This document shows, in pieces, positions 7,438 through 14,290 of a stretch of DNA of 25,455 nt. Below the pieces are notes generated by a model. The model saw only the letters and a list, made by a program, of their open reading frames with translations, ran no database searches and had not been told where the DNA came from. A program made the translations under genes and the position numbers. The stretch's first letter is position 1. Every line of letters starts with the position of its first letter. The stretch comes from CAZPMC01 sp964587755 (GTDB lineage: Bacteria; Bacillota; Clostridia; Acetivibrionales; DTU013), in the NCBI GenBank assembly GCA_964587755.1, contig CAZPMC010000035.1, positions 1-25,455 on the forward strand, written 5' to 3'.

Positions 7438-7959
7438 TTATATCAGCACTATAACAACCGCTATGCCTCCTAGTAATCCAAGGCTTTTGTACATTTTTTC
7501 ATTTTTACATCTGCTGTCCTCTGCCTTTTTCTCCTGAATGCTTAGTTTTGTTTGTGTCAGCCTGATATTCTTAATCTGCCCTTCCAAGTCAGAACTTCCC
7601 AACATCTTGCCAAAGTCTAGAAGCACTTCTTCATCCTCCTTATTAAGAGCAGTCTTCTTAATGTTTTGTGTCACAGCCCTTCGCCAAGCTTCTGATGCAT
7701 TGGCCGATTTTTCTTCATTTAAATTCTCGATAGTGCTCCTAAAAAAGATACCTGTTTCACTGGAGCTGACTCTGCATATTCTTTCAAAGGCTTCCGTTAA
7801 AACATCAGAAAGATAGCATATTTGGTTTTCAAACATCTGTAACATGCCCTGAAGCTCTCGAAGCTGCTGAGGCCTCTTTCTAATGTCCGCAGACATTACA
7901 AGTCCTAAAAATGCACATGATAATACTACAATAACACTGCCTGTTATTTTAAACAGCAT
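7438..7959 (-). CDS. spoIIIAB: Stage III sporulation protein AB
   Basis: SpoIIIAB is a 173-residue protein with an N-terminal helix (residues 3-22), a long helical cytoplasmic domain and a C-terminal helix (about residues 158-172). RKRPQQLRELQGMLQMFENQI and LSDVLTEAFERI are typical of the family, which resembles type II secretion GspF domains. The ATG lies inside the end of spoIIIAA (11-nt overlap), so the two are translationally coupled. The downstream gap to spoIIIAC is 47 nt. Confidence 0.94.
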   Translation of the reverse strand: MLFKITGSVIVVLSCAFLGLVMSADIRKRPQQLRELQGMLQMFENQICYLSDVLTEAFERICRVSSSETGIFFRSTIENLNEEKSANASEAWRRAVTQNIKKTALNKEDEEVLLDFGKMLGSSDLEGQIKNIRLTQTKLSIQEKKAEDSRCKNEKMYKSLGLLGGIAVVIVLI

Positions 7960-8971
7960 ATTTACCAGCCCCTGCCACAGGTTTCATATTCGTTCCGTCA
8001 ATTACCTCCACCAAGGTACCCGGCCCATTTGAATTGCCAAGTACAACATACCTTTCAAAGACCTTATCCTCCATCATTTTAAGCACCTCTCTCCTGCTTT
8101 TAAGCTCTGACACATTGTATCCGTGTGCTGATGTCACTATTTTTACTCCGGCGTTTAATACACTGTGTACTGCCTCCCGGTCCCCGTCGTCACCTATTTC
8201 ATCTGTAATAACAACCTTCGGTGACATAGATCTTATAAGCATTGGCATACCGACACGCTTTGGACAGCTATCCAGCACGTCGGTTCTAATACCAACATCA
8301 TTTTGCGGGATACCCCGAAGGCAAGCAGCCAGCTCTGAGCGCTCGTCTACTATGCCTACTTTTATGCCCTTAAAGCCTAACTCAGGCATACCGTCGCTTA
8401 AATTCTTTGCAATATCCCGTAGAATTGTCGTCTTTCCACATTGGGGGGGTGAAATAATCAGAGTGTTGTAAATATCGTTATTGCCTTTTATTATGTACTT
8501 AATAACCTTTCTTGAACAACCAGGGATTTGATTTGAAATCCTGATATTAAGCCCTGAAATATCTTTCATGCTTTTGACGTTGACCCTGTCTGCTATAACT
8601 CTCCCGGATAGTCCGACCCGATGTCCTCCTTTTATCGTAATATATCCATTTCTTATTTCCTCTTGATAAGCATATATAGAATTCTCACTCATTAGCTCCA
8701 CTGATATCATTATGTCATCCTGTTTGACTACAAAGGCGCCATAATAGTCTTTTGTGAGACTTCCATCCTTCCCTATAAACCATTCATTACTACTGCTTTG
8801 TAATAAAAGAGGCTTGTCTGCTCTGAGCCTTATTTCCTCCAGAGCTAAAAGCTTTTGGAGATTTGCATTTTCAAGTGCTGTTGCAACCCTATGTGACATC
8901 ACAGGTAATATCTCTTTAATCAGGCATTTTACATCCTTGCCCACATTAACGTACTGTGTGCCTGCCCTCAT
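7949..8971 (-). CDS. spoIIIAA: Stage III sporulation protein AA, ATPase
   Basis: SpoIIIAA is the only ATPase of the spoIIIA channel and resembles secretion ATPases and R3H/AAA-type proteins. In the 340-residue product the Walker A region is SPPQCGKTTILRDIA (lysine near residue 180) and the Walker B-like segment is PKVVITDEIGDDGD (about 251-264). The N-terminal part carries EEIRLRADKPLLL and GHRVGLSGRV, also typical. GGGAGGAGATAC precedes the ATG. It is the first gene of the operon. A sigma-E-like promoter sits at 9021-9050, and the repeat element at 9062-9262 begins immediately upstream of that promoter. Confidence 0.95.
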   Translation of the reverse strand: MRAGTQYVNVGKDVKCLIKEILPVMSHRVATALENANLQKLLALEEIRLRADKPLLLQSSSNEWFIGKDGSLTKDYYGAFVVKQDDIMISVELMSENSIYAYQEEIRNGYITIKGGHRVGLSGRVIADRVNVKSMKDISGLNIRISNQIPGCSRKVIKYIIKGNNDIYNTLIISPPQCGKTTILRDIAKNLSDGMPELGFKGIKVGIVDERSELAACLRGIPQNDVGIRTDVLDSCPKRVGMPMLIRSMSPKVVITDEIGDDGDREAVHSVLNAGVKIVTSAHGYNVSELKSRREVLKMMEDKVFERYVVLGNSNGPGTLVEVIDGTNMKPVAGAGKYAV

Positions 8972-9020
8972 ATGTATCTCCTCCCAATTAACCTTTCATT
9001 TGTTGTTTATGCTATAACTA

Positions 9021-9050
9021 ATATTATTTAGCTTTGTCCAAATTTATGAC
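9021..9050 (-). promoter_or_regulatory. Candidate sigma-E promoter of the spoIIIA operon
   Basis: On the minus strand GTCATAAA (9043-9050) is followed after 14 bases by AATAATAT (9021-9028). This fits the Bacillus sigma-E pattern (a TCATA core in the -35 box, an ATA core in the -10 box, spacing about 14). The -10 box ends 49 nt before the spoIIIAA ATG. spoIIIA is sigma-E controlled in Bacillus, so the placement is sensible, but the -10 match is partial. Confidence 0.45.
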
Positions 9051-9061
9051 TAAAAGTAGTG

Positions 9062-9262
9062 GGGGACGGTTCTTCAGTACTTTTTCATTGATGGCGTAGC
9101 TGCAAAGAGCAGGCATCTTCACCGGATATCAACAGTCTGAAATAAAGAAAACGGTTCTTATTGCTTTACTTCGAAACAAAGTAAAGCAATAAAAACCGTT
9201 TGCGTCCTTAATAACTTTATAACTTCGGTGCCTGGCACCAGATGCTCTCAAGAACCGTCCCC
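9062..9262. repeat. 201-bp MITE/REP-like element with inverted GGGGACGGTTCTT ends
   Basis: The element is bounded by exact inverted 13-base copies (9062-9074 and 9250-9262). Inside is a near-perfect hairpin: 22 bases at 9149-9170 pair with 9180-9201 with one mismatch and a 9-base loop. After that come an AT-rich spacer and the palindrome GGTGCCTGGCACC (9227-9239). No open reading frame fills it. It occupies most of the 302-nt gap between spoIIIAA and lepB. The hairpin lacks a clear T-run, so a terminator role is not its obvious function. A second element of the same layout lies at 14104-14221. Confidence 0.8.
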
Positions 9263-9273
9263 TATTTAATCCC

Positions 9274-9879
9274 CTATTTAATAACCCCGATTTTATTAAT
9301 CGGCCAAATCCTAAATACTGCTTTCCCTTCTATTTGATCCTTATCTATGAAGCCAAAGCTCCTGCTGTCTCTGCTGGCTTCTCTGTTGTCGCCAAGCACA
9401 AAATACTTATCATCAGGCACCGTAACAGGAAATGAAATTTCTCTTTTGACAGTCTGCCCGATAATATACGGTTCATCGAGTAGTTCGCCATCTATGTAAA
9501 CCTCTCCGTTCTTTATGTTAACTTCATCCCCCGGAACTCCTACAACTCTTTTCACAAGCCGGATATTAGTTTTAGCCTCAACAGGTTTAAATATTTCAGA
9601 AACATCCTTTAGAAAAATAGCATATTTGCTGAAATAATTTATATTATGCTTATCATCAAGGAAAATAATTATGTCTCCCCGTTTCGGGTTCCCAAACAGG
9701 TAACTCACTTTCTCAACAAACAGGTGCTGTCCTTCAATAAGTGTGTTTTTCATAGATGTTTGTCTAACCTGTGTTGTGGCGAATACTGTAACATTTAAAA
9801 ACATTACAAGAGTAAATGCAGATACAAATACTACAATCCACTCCCAGATTTCCTTAATAATAGCCTTCCCAACAGTCAT
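9274..9879 (-). CDS. lepB: Signal peptidase I
   Basis: Type I signal peptidase cleaves signal peptides from exported proteins at the outer face of the membrane. The 201-residue product has one N-terminal transmembrane helix (about residues 13-34), the catalytic serine in QTSMKNTL (S42), the catalytic lysine in RLVKRVVGVPGD (K110) and the conserved GDNREASRDSRSFG box. GGGGTGTAAAA precedes the ATG. At its 3' end the 12 bases that include the stop codon are tandemly duplicated and run directly into the end of the repeat element. Confidence 0.95.
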   Translation of the reverse strand: MTVGKAIIKEIWEWIVVFVSAFTLVMFLNVTVFATTQVRQTSMKNTLIEGQHLFVEKVSYLFGNPKRGDIIIFLDDKHNINYFSKYAIFLKDVSEIFKPVEAKTNIRLVKRVVGVPGDEVNIKNGEVYIDGELLDEPYIIGQTVKREISFPVTVPDDKYFVLGDNREASRDSRSFGFIDKDQIEGKAVFRIWPINKIGVIK

Positions 9880-9908
9880 TTTTACACCCCGGTTTCATTG
9901 CCTTATAC

Positions 9909-9947
9909 TAAAAGGCAGGCCACCCGTTTCCAAGGACCTGCCTCTTA
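9909..9947 (-). terminator. Probable terminator after the CD1247-type gene
   Basis: On the minus strand AGGCAGG (9937-9943) pairs with CCTGCCT (9913-9919) around a 17-base loop that may pair further, and TTTTAG follows. It lies between the CD1247-type gene stop and the lepB start, so it probably ends that transcript. The loop is long and the T-run is short. Confidence 0.5.
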
Positions 9948-9963
9948 TCAATCTTGTTTTTAT

Positions 9964-10398
9964 TTATTCTTCAGTTTCATCATCAGAACTTGCGCAATCC
10001 TCGCAGTCACAAACCCATTCAACTTCTATTTCCTTATTGCAATGAGGGCACAAAACAGCATCCTTGTTCATGAAGGCTTCCTCTAATATAATACCTTCCC
10101 CACAGTGTGGGCAATCAAATTCCGTTGCTGAATCATCGTCCTCTTCACCGTAGCTGTCTTCATAGTAATAATCATCACCAAATATGACTTTTTCAACCTC
10201 TGCCAGGTCCTCATCCATTTCGTCAATTTCCTCAATAAGTTCCTGCTGTGTGTCGTCGATATCGTCAACTACAATAGCAATGTCATCAATTACTTCGATA
10301 ATAGCATTGATGATTTTACCTTCATTTGTAGCATCACTTATTTGCATACCTTCCGCGAGTCCTTTTAGATAAGCTACCTTCTCTTTAAGATAATTCAT
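9964..10398 (-). CDS. CD1247 N-terminal-domain protein with zinc ribbon
   Basis: The 144-residue protein has an N-terminal helical domain (MNYLKEKVAYLKGLAEGMQI, residues 1-60) of the clostridial CD1247 type. A very acidic linker (about residues 57-92) leads to a zinc ribbon with CPHC at 96-99 and 117-120, then C130, C132 and C135. Function is unknown. The metal-binding end and acidic linker suggest a protein- or nucleic-acid-binding role, but this is inference. GGAGGGCTTGAA precedes the ATG. A perfect TATAAT at 10447-10452 followed by a 19-base palindrome suggests its own regulated promoter. Confidence 0.8.
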   Translation of the reverse strand: MNYLKEKVAYLKGLAEGMQISDATNEGKIINAIIEVIDDIAIVVDDIDDTQQELIEEIDEMDEDLAEVEKVIFGDDYYYEDSYGEEDDDSATEFDCPHCGEGIILEEAFMNKDAVLCPHCNKEIEVEWVCDCEDCASSDDETEE

Positions 10399-10424
10399 TT
10401 CAAGCCCTCCTTTTCTTTGTGCAA

Positions 10425-10452
10425 GTTAATTGTATCAATTAACACAATTATA
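10425..10452 (-). promoter_or_regulatory. -10 box plus palindromic operator-like site for the CD1247-type gene
   Basis: The minus strand has TATAAT (10447-10452), then after three bases a perfect inverted repeat, GTTAATTG, ATA, CAATTAAC (10425-10443), which would cover the transcription start. The -35 region (TTAGCT at the 17-base position) is poor. The palindrome could be an operator or a short leader hairpin. Confidence 0.35.
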
Positions 10453-10498
10453 TAATATTCCCATGAAAGAGCTAAATTATCCGGGCAACGGTTGAATT

Positions 10499-11056
10499 TT
10501 AAGCTCTCTCTAAATATTCACCTGTTCTTGTGTCAACCCTGACAATGTCTCCCTGGTTTACAAAAAGAGGGACCTTAACAACAGCGCCTGTCTCAAGTGT
10601 AGCGGGTTTAGTCGCACCAGTTGCTGTATCGCCCTTGAAGCCTGGCTCTGTGTGAGTAACTTCAAGCTCTACAAATGTAGGAGGCTCTATTCCGAAAACA
10701 TTTCCTTTATAAGATAAAATTTTTATCATCATATTTTCTTTAACAAATTTGAATGAATCGCCAATGGTTTCTTTATTTATCGGGAGCTGTTCAAATGTCT
10801 CTGTATCCATAAAGTAGAATAAATCTCCGTCATTGTAAAGATACTGCATATCCTTTCTTTCAATATGAGCCTTTGGCATTTTATCGGTAGGATTAAAAGT
10901 CCTCTCCACTGTAGCTCCCGTAATGATATTTTTCATCTTGGTTCTGACAAAAGCGGCTCCTTTTCCTGGTTTAACATGCTGAAACTCAACGACTTGATAT
11001 ATTTGCCCATCAAACTCAAAGGTTACACCGTTTTTAAAATCACCTGCTGATATCAT
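10499..11056 (-). CDS. efp: Elongation factor P
   Basis: EF-P relieves ribosome stalling at polyproline stretches. The 185-residue product has three beta-barrel domains. The N-terminal domain carries the tip loop KPGKGAAFVRTK with K32 at the position that is modified in many bacteria. The C-terminal part has FVELEVTHTEPGFKGDTATG and VPLFVNQGDIVRVDTRTGEY, both diagnostic. Its genome has no modification enzyme within this window. GGAGGGATTTTTA precedes ATG 11056 (MISAGDF); the in-frame extension upstream is untranslated leader. A sigma-A-type promoter is at 11155-11183. Confidence 0.97.
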   Translation of the reverse strand: MISAGDFKNGVTFEFDGQIYQVVEFQHVKPGKGAAFVRTKMKNIITGATVERTFNPTDKMPKAHIERKDMQYLYNDGDLFYFMDTETFEQLPINKETIGDSFKFVKENMMIKILSYKGNVFGIEPPTFVELEVTHTEPGFKGDTATGATKPATLETGAVVKVPLFVNQGDIVRVDTRTGEYLERA

Positions 11057-11154
11057 TAAAAATCCCTCCATTATTATCATTAACTCTGATTATAATTTCA
11101 TCCAACCAATTTTCAGAGTCAGGTTTGTCCAATATTGATGATATGTACTAGTTA

Positions 11155-11183
11155 ATATTAAATTAAAACAACATGTATTTCAA
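11155..11183 (-). promoter_or_regulatory. Sigma-A-type promoter for efp
   Basis: On the minus strand TTGAAA (11178-11183), a 17-base spacer and TAATAT (11155-11160) form a good vegetative promoter about 100 nt before the efp ATG. It lies in the 157-nt gap after the ComFB-like gene. Confidence 0.55.
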
Positions 11184-11213
11184 GGAAAACTTAATAATTT
11201 TTATCAATAAGCA

Positions 11214-11483
11214 TTATTCCCCGTGTCGTGGCCTTCTTTTAACAAGAACTGCTGCCTTTGTTATTGCAGCAACAACATTTACTTCAAACTGCTGGCTCAA
11301 TGCATTGATCTTTGAGTAAAGCTCACCCTTGTCAGAGACAATATACTTAGGAGGTAAATCATTTAGTGCAATTGCTGCTATATCAAGAAGACATTTTTCA
11401 CAAGTGCACATATTGATGTCAGTCAGTACCTCCTTCATTTGTGCAAATACGATTTCCTCCATATAATTCTTAATTTGCGGCAT
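11214..11483 (-). CDS. ComFB-like late competence protein
   Basis: The 89-residue protein matches the ComFB family pattern: KNYMEEIVFAQMKEVL, the cysteine cluster CTCEKCLLDIAAIALNDLPP and the KYIVSDKGELYSK and PRH segments. The three cysteines (residues 27, 29 and 32) suggest a metal site. In cyanobacteria, ComFB-type proteins have been linked to cyclic di-nucleotide signalling and pili; in Firmicutes the role is unclear. It lies next to a prepilin peptidase gene, which supports a link with type IV pilus or competence functions. GGGAGGATATTT precedes the ATG. Confidence 0.8.
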   Translation of the reverse strand: MPQIKNYMEEIVFAQMKEVLTDINMCTCEKCLLDIAAIALNDLPPKYIVSDKGELYSKINALSQQFEVNVVAAITKAAVLVKRRPRHGE

Positions 11484-11573
11484 AAATATCCTCCCATAAT
11501 AATATTCTTCAAGCTAATTATTTCGACATTCCATAACAATTTCCCTTTTAGTAATTGCCTGTATATATTTTTA

Positions 11574-12251
11574 TTATATACCGGCCCACATAATTGTTAC
11601 ATATGCTCCTATTGCAATAAACGGTCCAAAAGGAATTGAGTCCTTGCGCCCTTTTAATTTAAATATTACAAGCAAAACGCTGACTGTTCCTGCAATTACA
11701 ATTGATATAGCCAGTGATAAAAGGCATAGCTTCCAGCCTAAAAATAACCCGATGGGTGCCATTAGCTTGACATCACCCATTCCCATTGCATCATCTGTTT
11801 TGTATATTATGCTGCCCAATATAGCAACTAATAAAAGCAGGCCGGACCCTGAAAAGAATCCTGCAATGGGTGACCACCAATTTTCGTATCCATAAATTTC
11901 GTAAACCGGTCTGAAAAAATTGAGAGTTACCATAGGCAAACCGCCAATAATCGCTGCAATAACAAACTTATTAGGTATTATTCTGTATTTGATATCAATA
12001 AATAATATTGCGGTTAAAACAGTAAACAAAAATGCGAATGAGACAAAATAAATTGTGGCGTCAAATCTAATGAAAAGAGAAGTTATAATAATAGCAGTTA
12101 AAACTTCAATAATATGATATCTTCGAATATTATTTATACTTCTGTGTTTGCATTGGTCAGGCGTAGAAGAAGAAAACCAGACAATCATTTTATCTGCCAA
12201 CCAGCCGCAAGCCAACCCCAGCAAAAAAACAATTAAGTAAGTTTCAATCAT
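11574..12251 (-). CDS. Short A24-family prepilin peptidase
   Basis: This is a membrane aspartyl protease of the type that cleaves prepilin leader peptides. The 225-residue product keeps both catalytic aspartate motifs, FIDIKYRIIPNKFV (about residue 84) and GMGDVKLMAPIGLFLG (about residue 160), and about seven hydrophobic segments. The N-terminal region is unusual: between the first helix and the RRYHIIEVLTAI segment there are only about 20 residues, with a single cysteine, so the CxxC pairs and methyltransferase part seen in full-length PilD/ComC are missing. The ribosome site is weak (GATGTGATGAACT). It follows the yqeG-type gene by 25 nt, so coupling is likely. Confidence 0.85.
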   Translation of the reverse strand: MIETYLIVFLLGLACGWLADKMIVWFSSSTPDQCKHRSINNIRRYHIIEVLTAIIITSLFIRFDATIYFVSFAFLFTVLTAILFIDIKYRIIPNKFVIAAIIGGLPMVTLNFFRPVYEIYGYENWWSPIAGFFSGSGLLLLVAILGSIIYKTDDAMGMGDVKLMAPIGLFLGWKLCLLSLAISIVIAGTVSVLLVIFKLKGRKDSIPFGPFIAIGAYVTIMWAGI

Positions 12252-12276
12252 AGTTCATCACATCGTTTCTATCTCT

Positions 12277-12789
12277 TTATTTATCTTCCCTTTTTAATTT
12301 TTCGGCATATTGCCGTAAAACACGTTTTTCAAATTTTCTTTTTAGTTTTACAAGCAAGTCCTCTCGCTTATCGATTGGTTTTACGAGTATTGTAAACATC
12401 CCTGCTGAGTTCCCGCCATATATATCCGTAAATATCTGGTCTCCTACGACTGCAACATTTTTATTATCAAGACCCATTAGTCTGCATGCTCTATTGAACG
12501 CTCTGACAGAAGGTTTAAATGCTCTGTGAACAGCGTACAGCTTTAGCTTTTTGTTAAATATAATAACTCTTTTCTTTGAGGCGTTAGAGACAATGGATAT
12601 CTTAATGCCAGCCTGCTTCATCGACTCAATCCAGTCTATTAAGCTATCGTCAGCCTCCGCAACATGATTTGGGACAAGGGTGTTATCTATATCAAGTATA
12701 AGTCCTTTAATATTATTTGCTTTTAATATATCTGTTGTTATATCGGTGACGCTTTCCAAGGCAAGAGACGGGTAGTATTTTTCATTCAT
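12277..12789 (-). CDS. YqeG family HAD phosphatase
   Basis: The product is a 170-residue HAD-superfamily (subfamily IIIA) phosphatase. Motif I is GLILDIDNTLVPN with D33 and D35, motif II is SIVSNASKKR, and the last motif is KNVAVVGDQIFTDIYGGNSAG. In many Firmicutes YqeG is encoded near ribosome or shikimate genes; its substrate is not settled. GAGGAG lies upstream of ATG 12789, with a candidate promoter at 12866-12894. The leader contains a 21-bp tandem duplication (12806-12847). Confidence 0.92.
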   Translation of the reverse strand: MNEKYYPSLALESVTDITTDILKANNIKGLILDIDNTLVPNHVAEADDSLIDWIESMKQAGIKISIVSNASKKRVIIFNKKLKLYAVHRAFKPSVRAFNRACRLMGLDNKNVAVVGDQIFTDIYGGNSAGMFTILVKPIDKREDLLVKLKRKFEKRVLRQYAEKLKREDK

Positions 12790-12805
12790 ACGATAAATTT
12801 TCTCC

Positions 12806-12847
12806 TCAATTGTTTGGTTTCTTAAATCAATTGTTTTGTTTCTTAAA
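12806..12847. repeat. 21-bp tandem duplication in the yqeG leader
   Basis: Two adjacent 21-base units (12806-12826 and 12827-12847) differ at a single base. Each contains TTTCTTAAA. They lie between the candidate promoter and the ribosome site of the yqeG-type gene. Confidence 0.85.
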
Positions 12848-12865
12848 TCAACTATTATAATAGTA

Positions 12866-12894
12866 ATAATAGCAAAAATGATAAAATATCACAA
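12866..12894 (-). promoter_or_regulatory. Candidate sigma-A promoter for the yqeG-type gene
   Basis: On the minus strand TTGTGA (12889-12894), a 17-base spacer and TATTAT (12866-12871) form a plausible promoter about 75 nt before the ATG. A TTGACA at 12895-12900 lies just upstream but has no -10 box at the right distance. Confidence 0.4.
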
Positions 12895-13028
12895 TGTCAA
12901 AACGTTATTATATTGAAGTTACGAAAAGTAACACTGGATTTTTTAGTGAAAAAGACGCATAATAGTAAAAAGTATTAATATGGTGTTTATATTTAAGCGC
13001 TACTTATATCTAAGGAGGTCGACATATA

Positions 13029-14099
13029 ATGTCTCAAAAGATTACAATTCAAAAGAACACAAATCCTAAAGCAAAACCTGATCAATCAAAACTTGGTTTT
13101 GGTCAGCATTTTTCAGACCATATGTTCATAATGGACTATAATCTGGAAAAGGGCTGGCATGATGCCAGAATTGTTCCTTATGGTCCTATACAAATGGATC
13201 CTTCAACGATGGTGCTTCACTATGGACAAGCTATTTTCGAGGGATTGAAGGCCTATAAAACAAAAGAGGGTAAAATAACCCTTTTTAGACCGGAAATGAA
13301 TATGAAGAGAATAAACAACTCAAATTCAAGAATGTCCATTCCCCCGATTGATGTAGATAATGCAGTTGAAGCAGTCAAGACCCTTGTCAGCATAGATCGG
13401 GACTGGATACCTACTGAGCCGGGTACATCTTTGTACATACGACCATTTATAATAGCAACGGATCCTTACCTTGGAGTAAGACCTTCACATACTTATAAAT
13501 TTATTATCATACTTTCACCAAGCGGAGCTTATTACCCTAGCGGAATAAATCCGGTCAAAATTCTCATTGAAAATGAATATGTCCGTGCAGTTAGAGGTGG
13601 TACAGGTTTTGCAAAAACTCCTGCCAATTATGCAGCAAGCCTTAAGGCTCAAGAGATTGCACATGAACAAGGATATGTGCAGGTTTTATGGCTTGATGGC
13701 GTAGAGAGAAAATATATTGAAGAAGTCGGTTCGATGAATGTTTTCTTCAAAATTGGCGATGATGTCATAACCCCTTCTCTCGACGGAAGTATTCTGCCCG
13801 GTATCACAAGGGATTCTGTTATTCATCTTCTTAAACACTGGGGTATCAAGGTCTCAGAGAGAAAGCTGTCTGTTCAGGAGCTTTACGAAGCCCATGCTGA
13901 AGGTAAATTAATCGAAGCATTCGGGACAGGAACCGCTGCAGTAATTTCACCTATGGGCGAGCTTAATTGGGACGGAAAAATAATAACTATAAACGATGGT
14001 AAAATAGGTGAATTGTCACAGAGGCTTTATGATACAATTACAGGAATACAAAACGGTACTGTAAAAGATGAGTTCAATTGGTTGACAGAAGTAGAATAA
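13029..14099 (+). CDS. ilvE: Branched-chain amino acid aminotransferase
   Basis: This is a PLP-dependent fold-type IV transaminase that interconverts leucine, isoleucine and valine with their keto acids. The 356-residue length and sequence fit the long IlvE type. LHYGQAIFEGLKAYK (about 63-77), SLYIRPFIIATDP and GGTGFAKTPANYAASL with the PLP lysine K196 are visible, as are EEVGSMNVFF and EAFGTGTAAVISP. TAAGGAGG nine to ten bases before the ATG is an excellent ribosome site. Divergent from the yqeG-type gene. In the 239-nt shared region I see no T-box specifier or leader peptide, and no confident promoter. A repeat element starts five bases after the stop. Confidence 0.95.
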   Translation: MSQKITIQKNTNPKAKPDQSKLGFGQHFSDHMFIMDYNLEKGWHDARIVPYGPIQMDPSTMVLHYGQAIFEGLKAYKTKEGKITLFRPEMNMKRINNSNSRMSIPPIDVDNAVEAVKTLVSIDRDWIPTEPGTSLYIRPFIIATDPYLGVRPSHTYKFIIILSPSGAYYPSGINPVKILIENEYVRAVRGGTGFAKTPANYAASLKAQEIAHEQGYVQVLWLDGVERKYIEEVGSMNVFFKIGDDVITPSLDGSILPGITRDSVIHLLKHWGIKVSERKLSVQELYEAHAEGKLIEAFGTGTAAVISPMGELNWDGKIITINDGKIGELSQRLYDTITGIQNGTVKDEFNWLTEVE

Positions 14100-14103
14100 A
14101 ATA

Positions 14104-14221
14104 GGGACGGTTCTTGAATTGGGGGACAGTTCTTTCTGCTTTACTTCACATCGGAGTGTAGTATAGCAGGCAGAACTATCCCCTTTGCTTTATTAACTTT
14201 ATTTCTTCAATGCCTGGCACC
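14104..14221. repeat. Second MITE/REP-like element, downstream of ilvE
   Basis: The element opens with GGGACGGTTCTT (14104-14115) and GGGGACAGTTCTT (14122-14134). The second copy starts a 62-base imperfect palindrome (14122-14183) that ends with the inverted copy AGAACTATCCCC. It continues through TTGCTTTATTAACTTTAT and ends with AATGCCTGGCACC (14209-14221). The stem shares TGCTTTACTTC with the hairpin of the element at 9062-9262, and spacer and palindrome follow in the same order. It may act as the ilvE terminator, but no T-run follows the stem directly. Confidence 0.75.
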
Positions 14222-14290
14222 AGAAAATATGGAATACTTTTTTTCTGCTGTAATAAGATTTTCTAGAAGAGATTTTAATGAGTTGATGAT

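Noticed and set aside
9149..9201. The hairpin read as an ordinary rho-independent terminator of lepB
   Set aside because: The stem is AT-rich and is followed by GCGTCC or CTTTATTTC rather than a T-run on either strand, and its stem sequence and order of parts recur in the element at 14104-14221.
12790..13028. Possible T-box or leader-peptide control of ilvE
   Set aside because: There is no T-box core, no specifier stem and no branched-chain-rich leader peptide in the 239-nt gap. The short GTTAC/GTAAC hairpin at 12918-12932 is too weak to claim.
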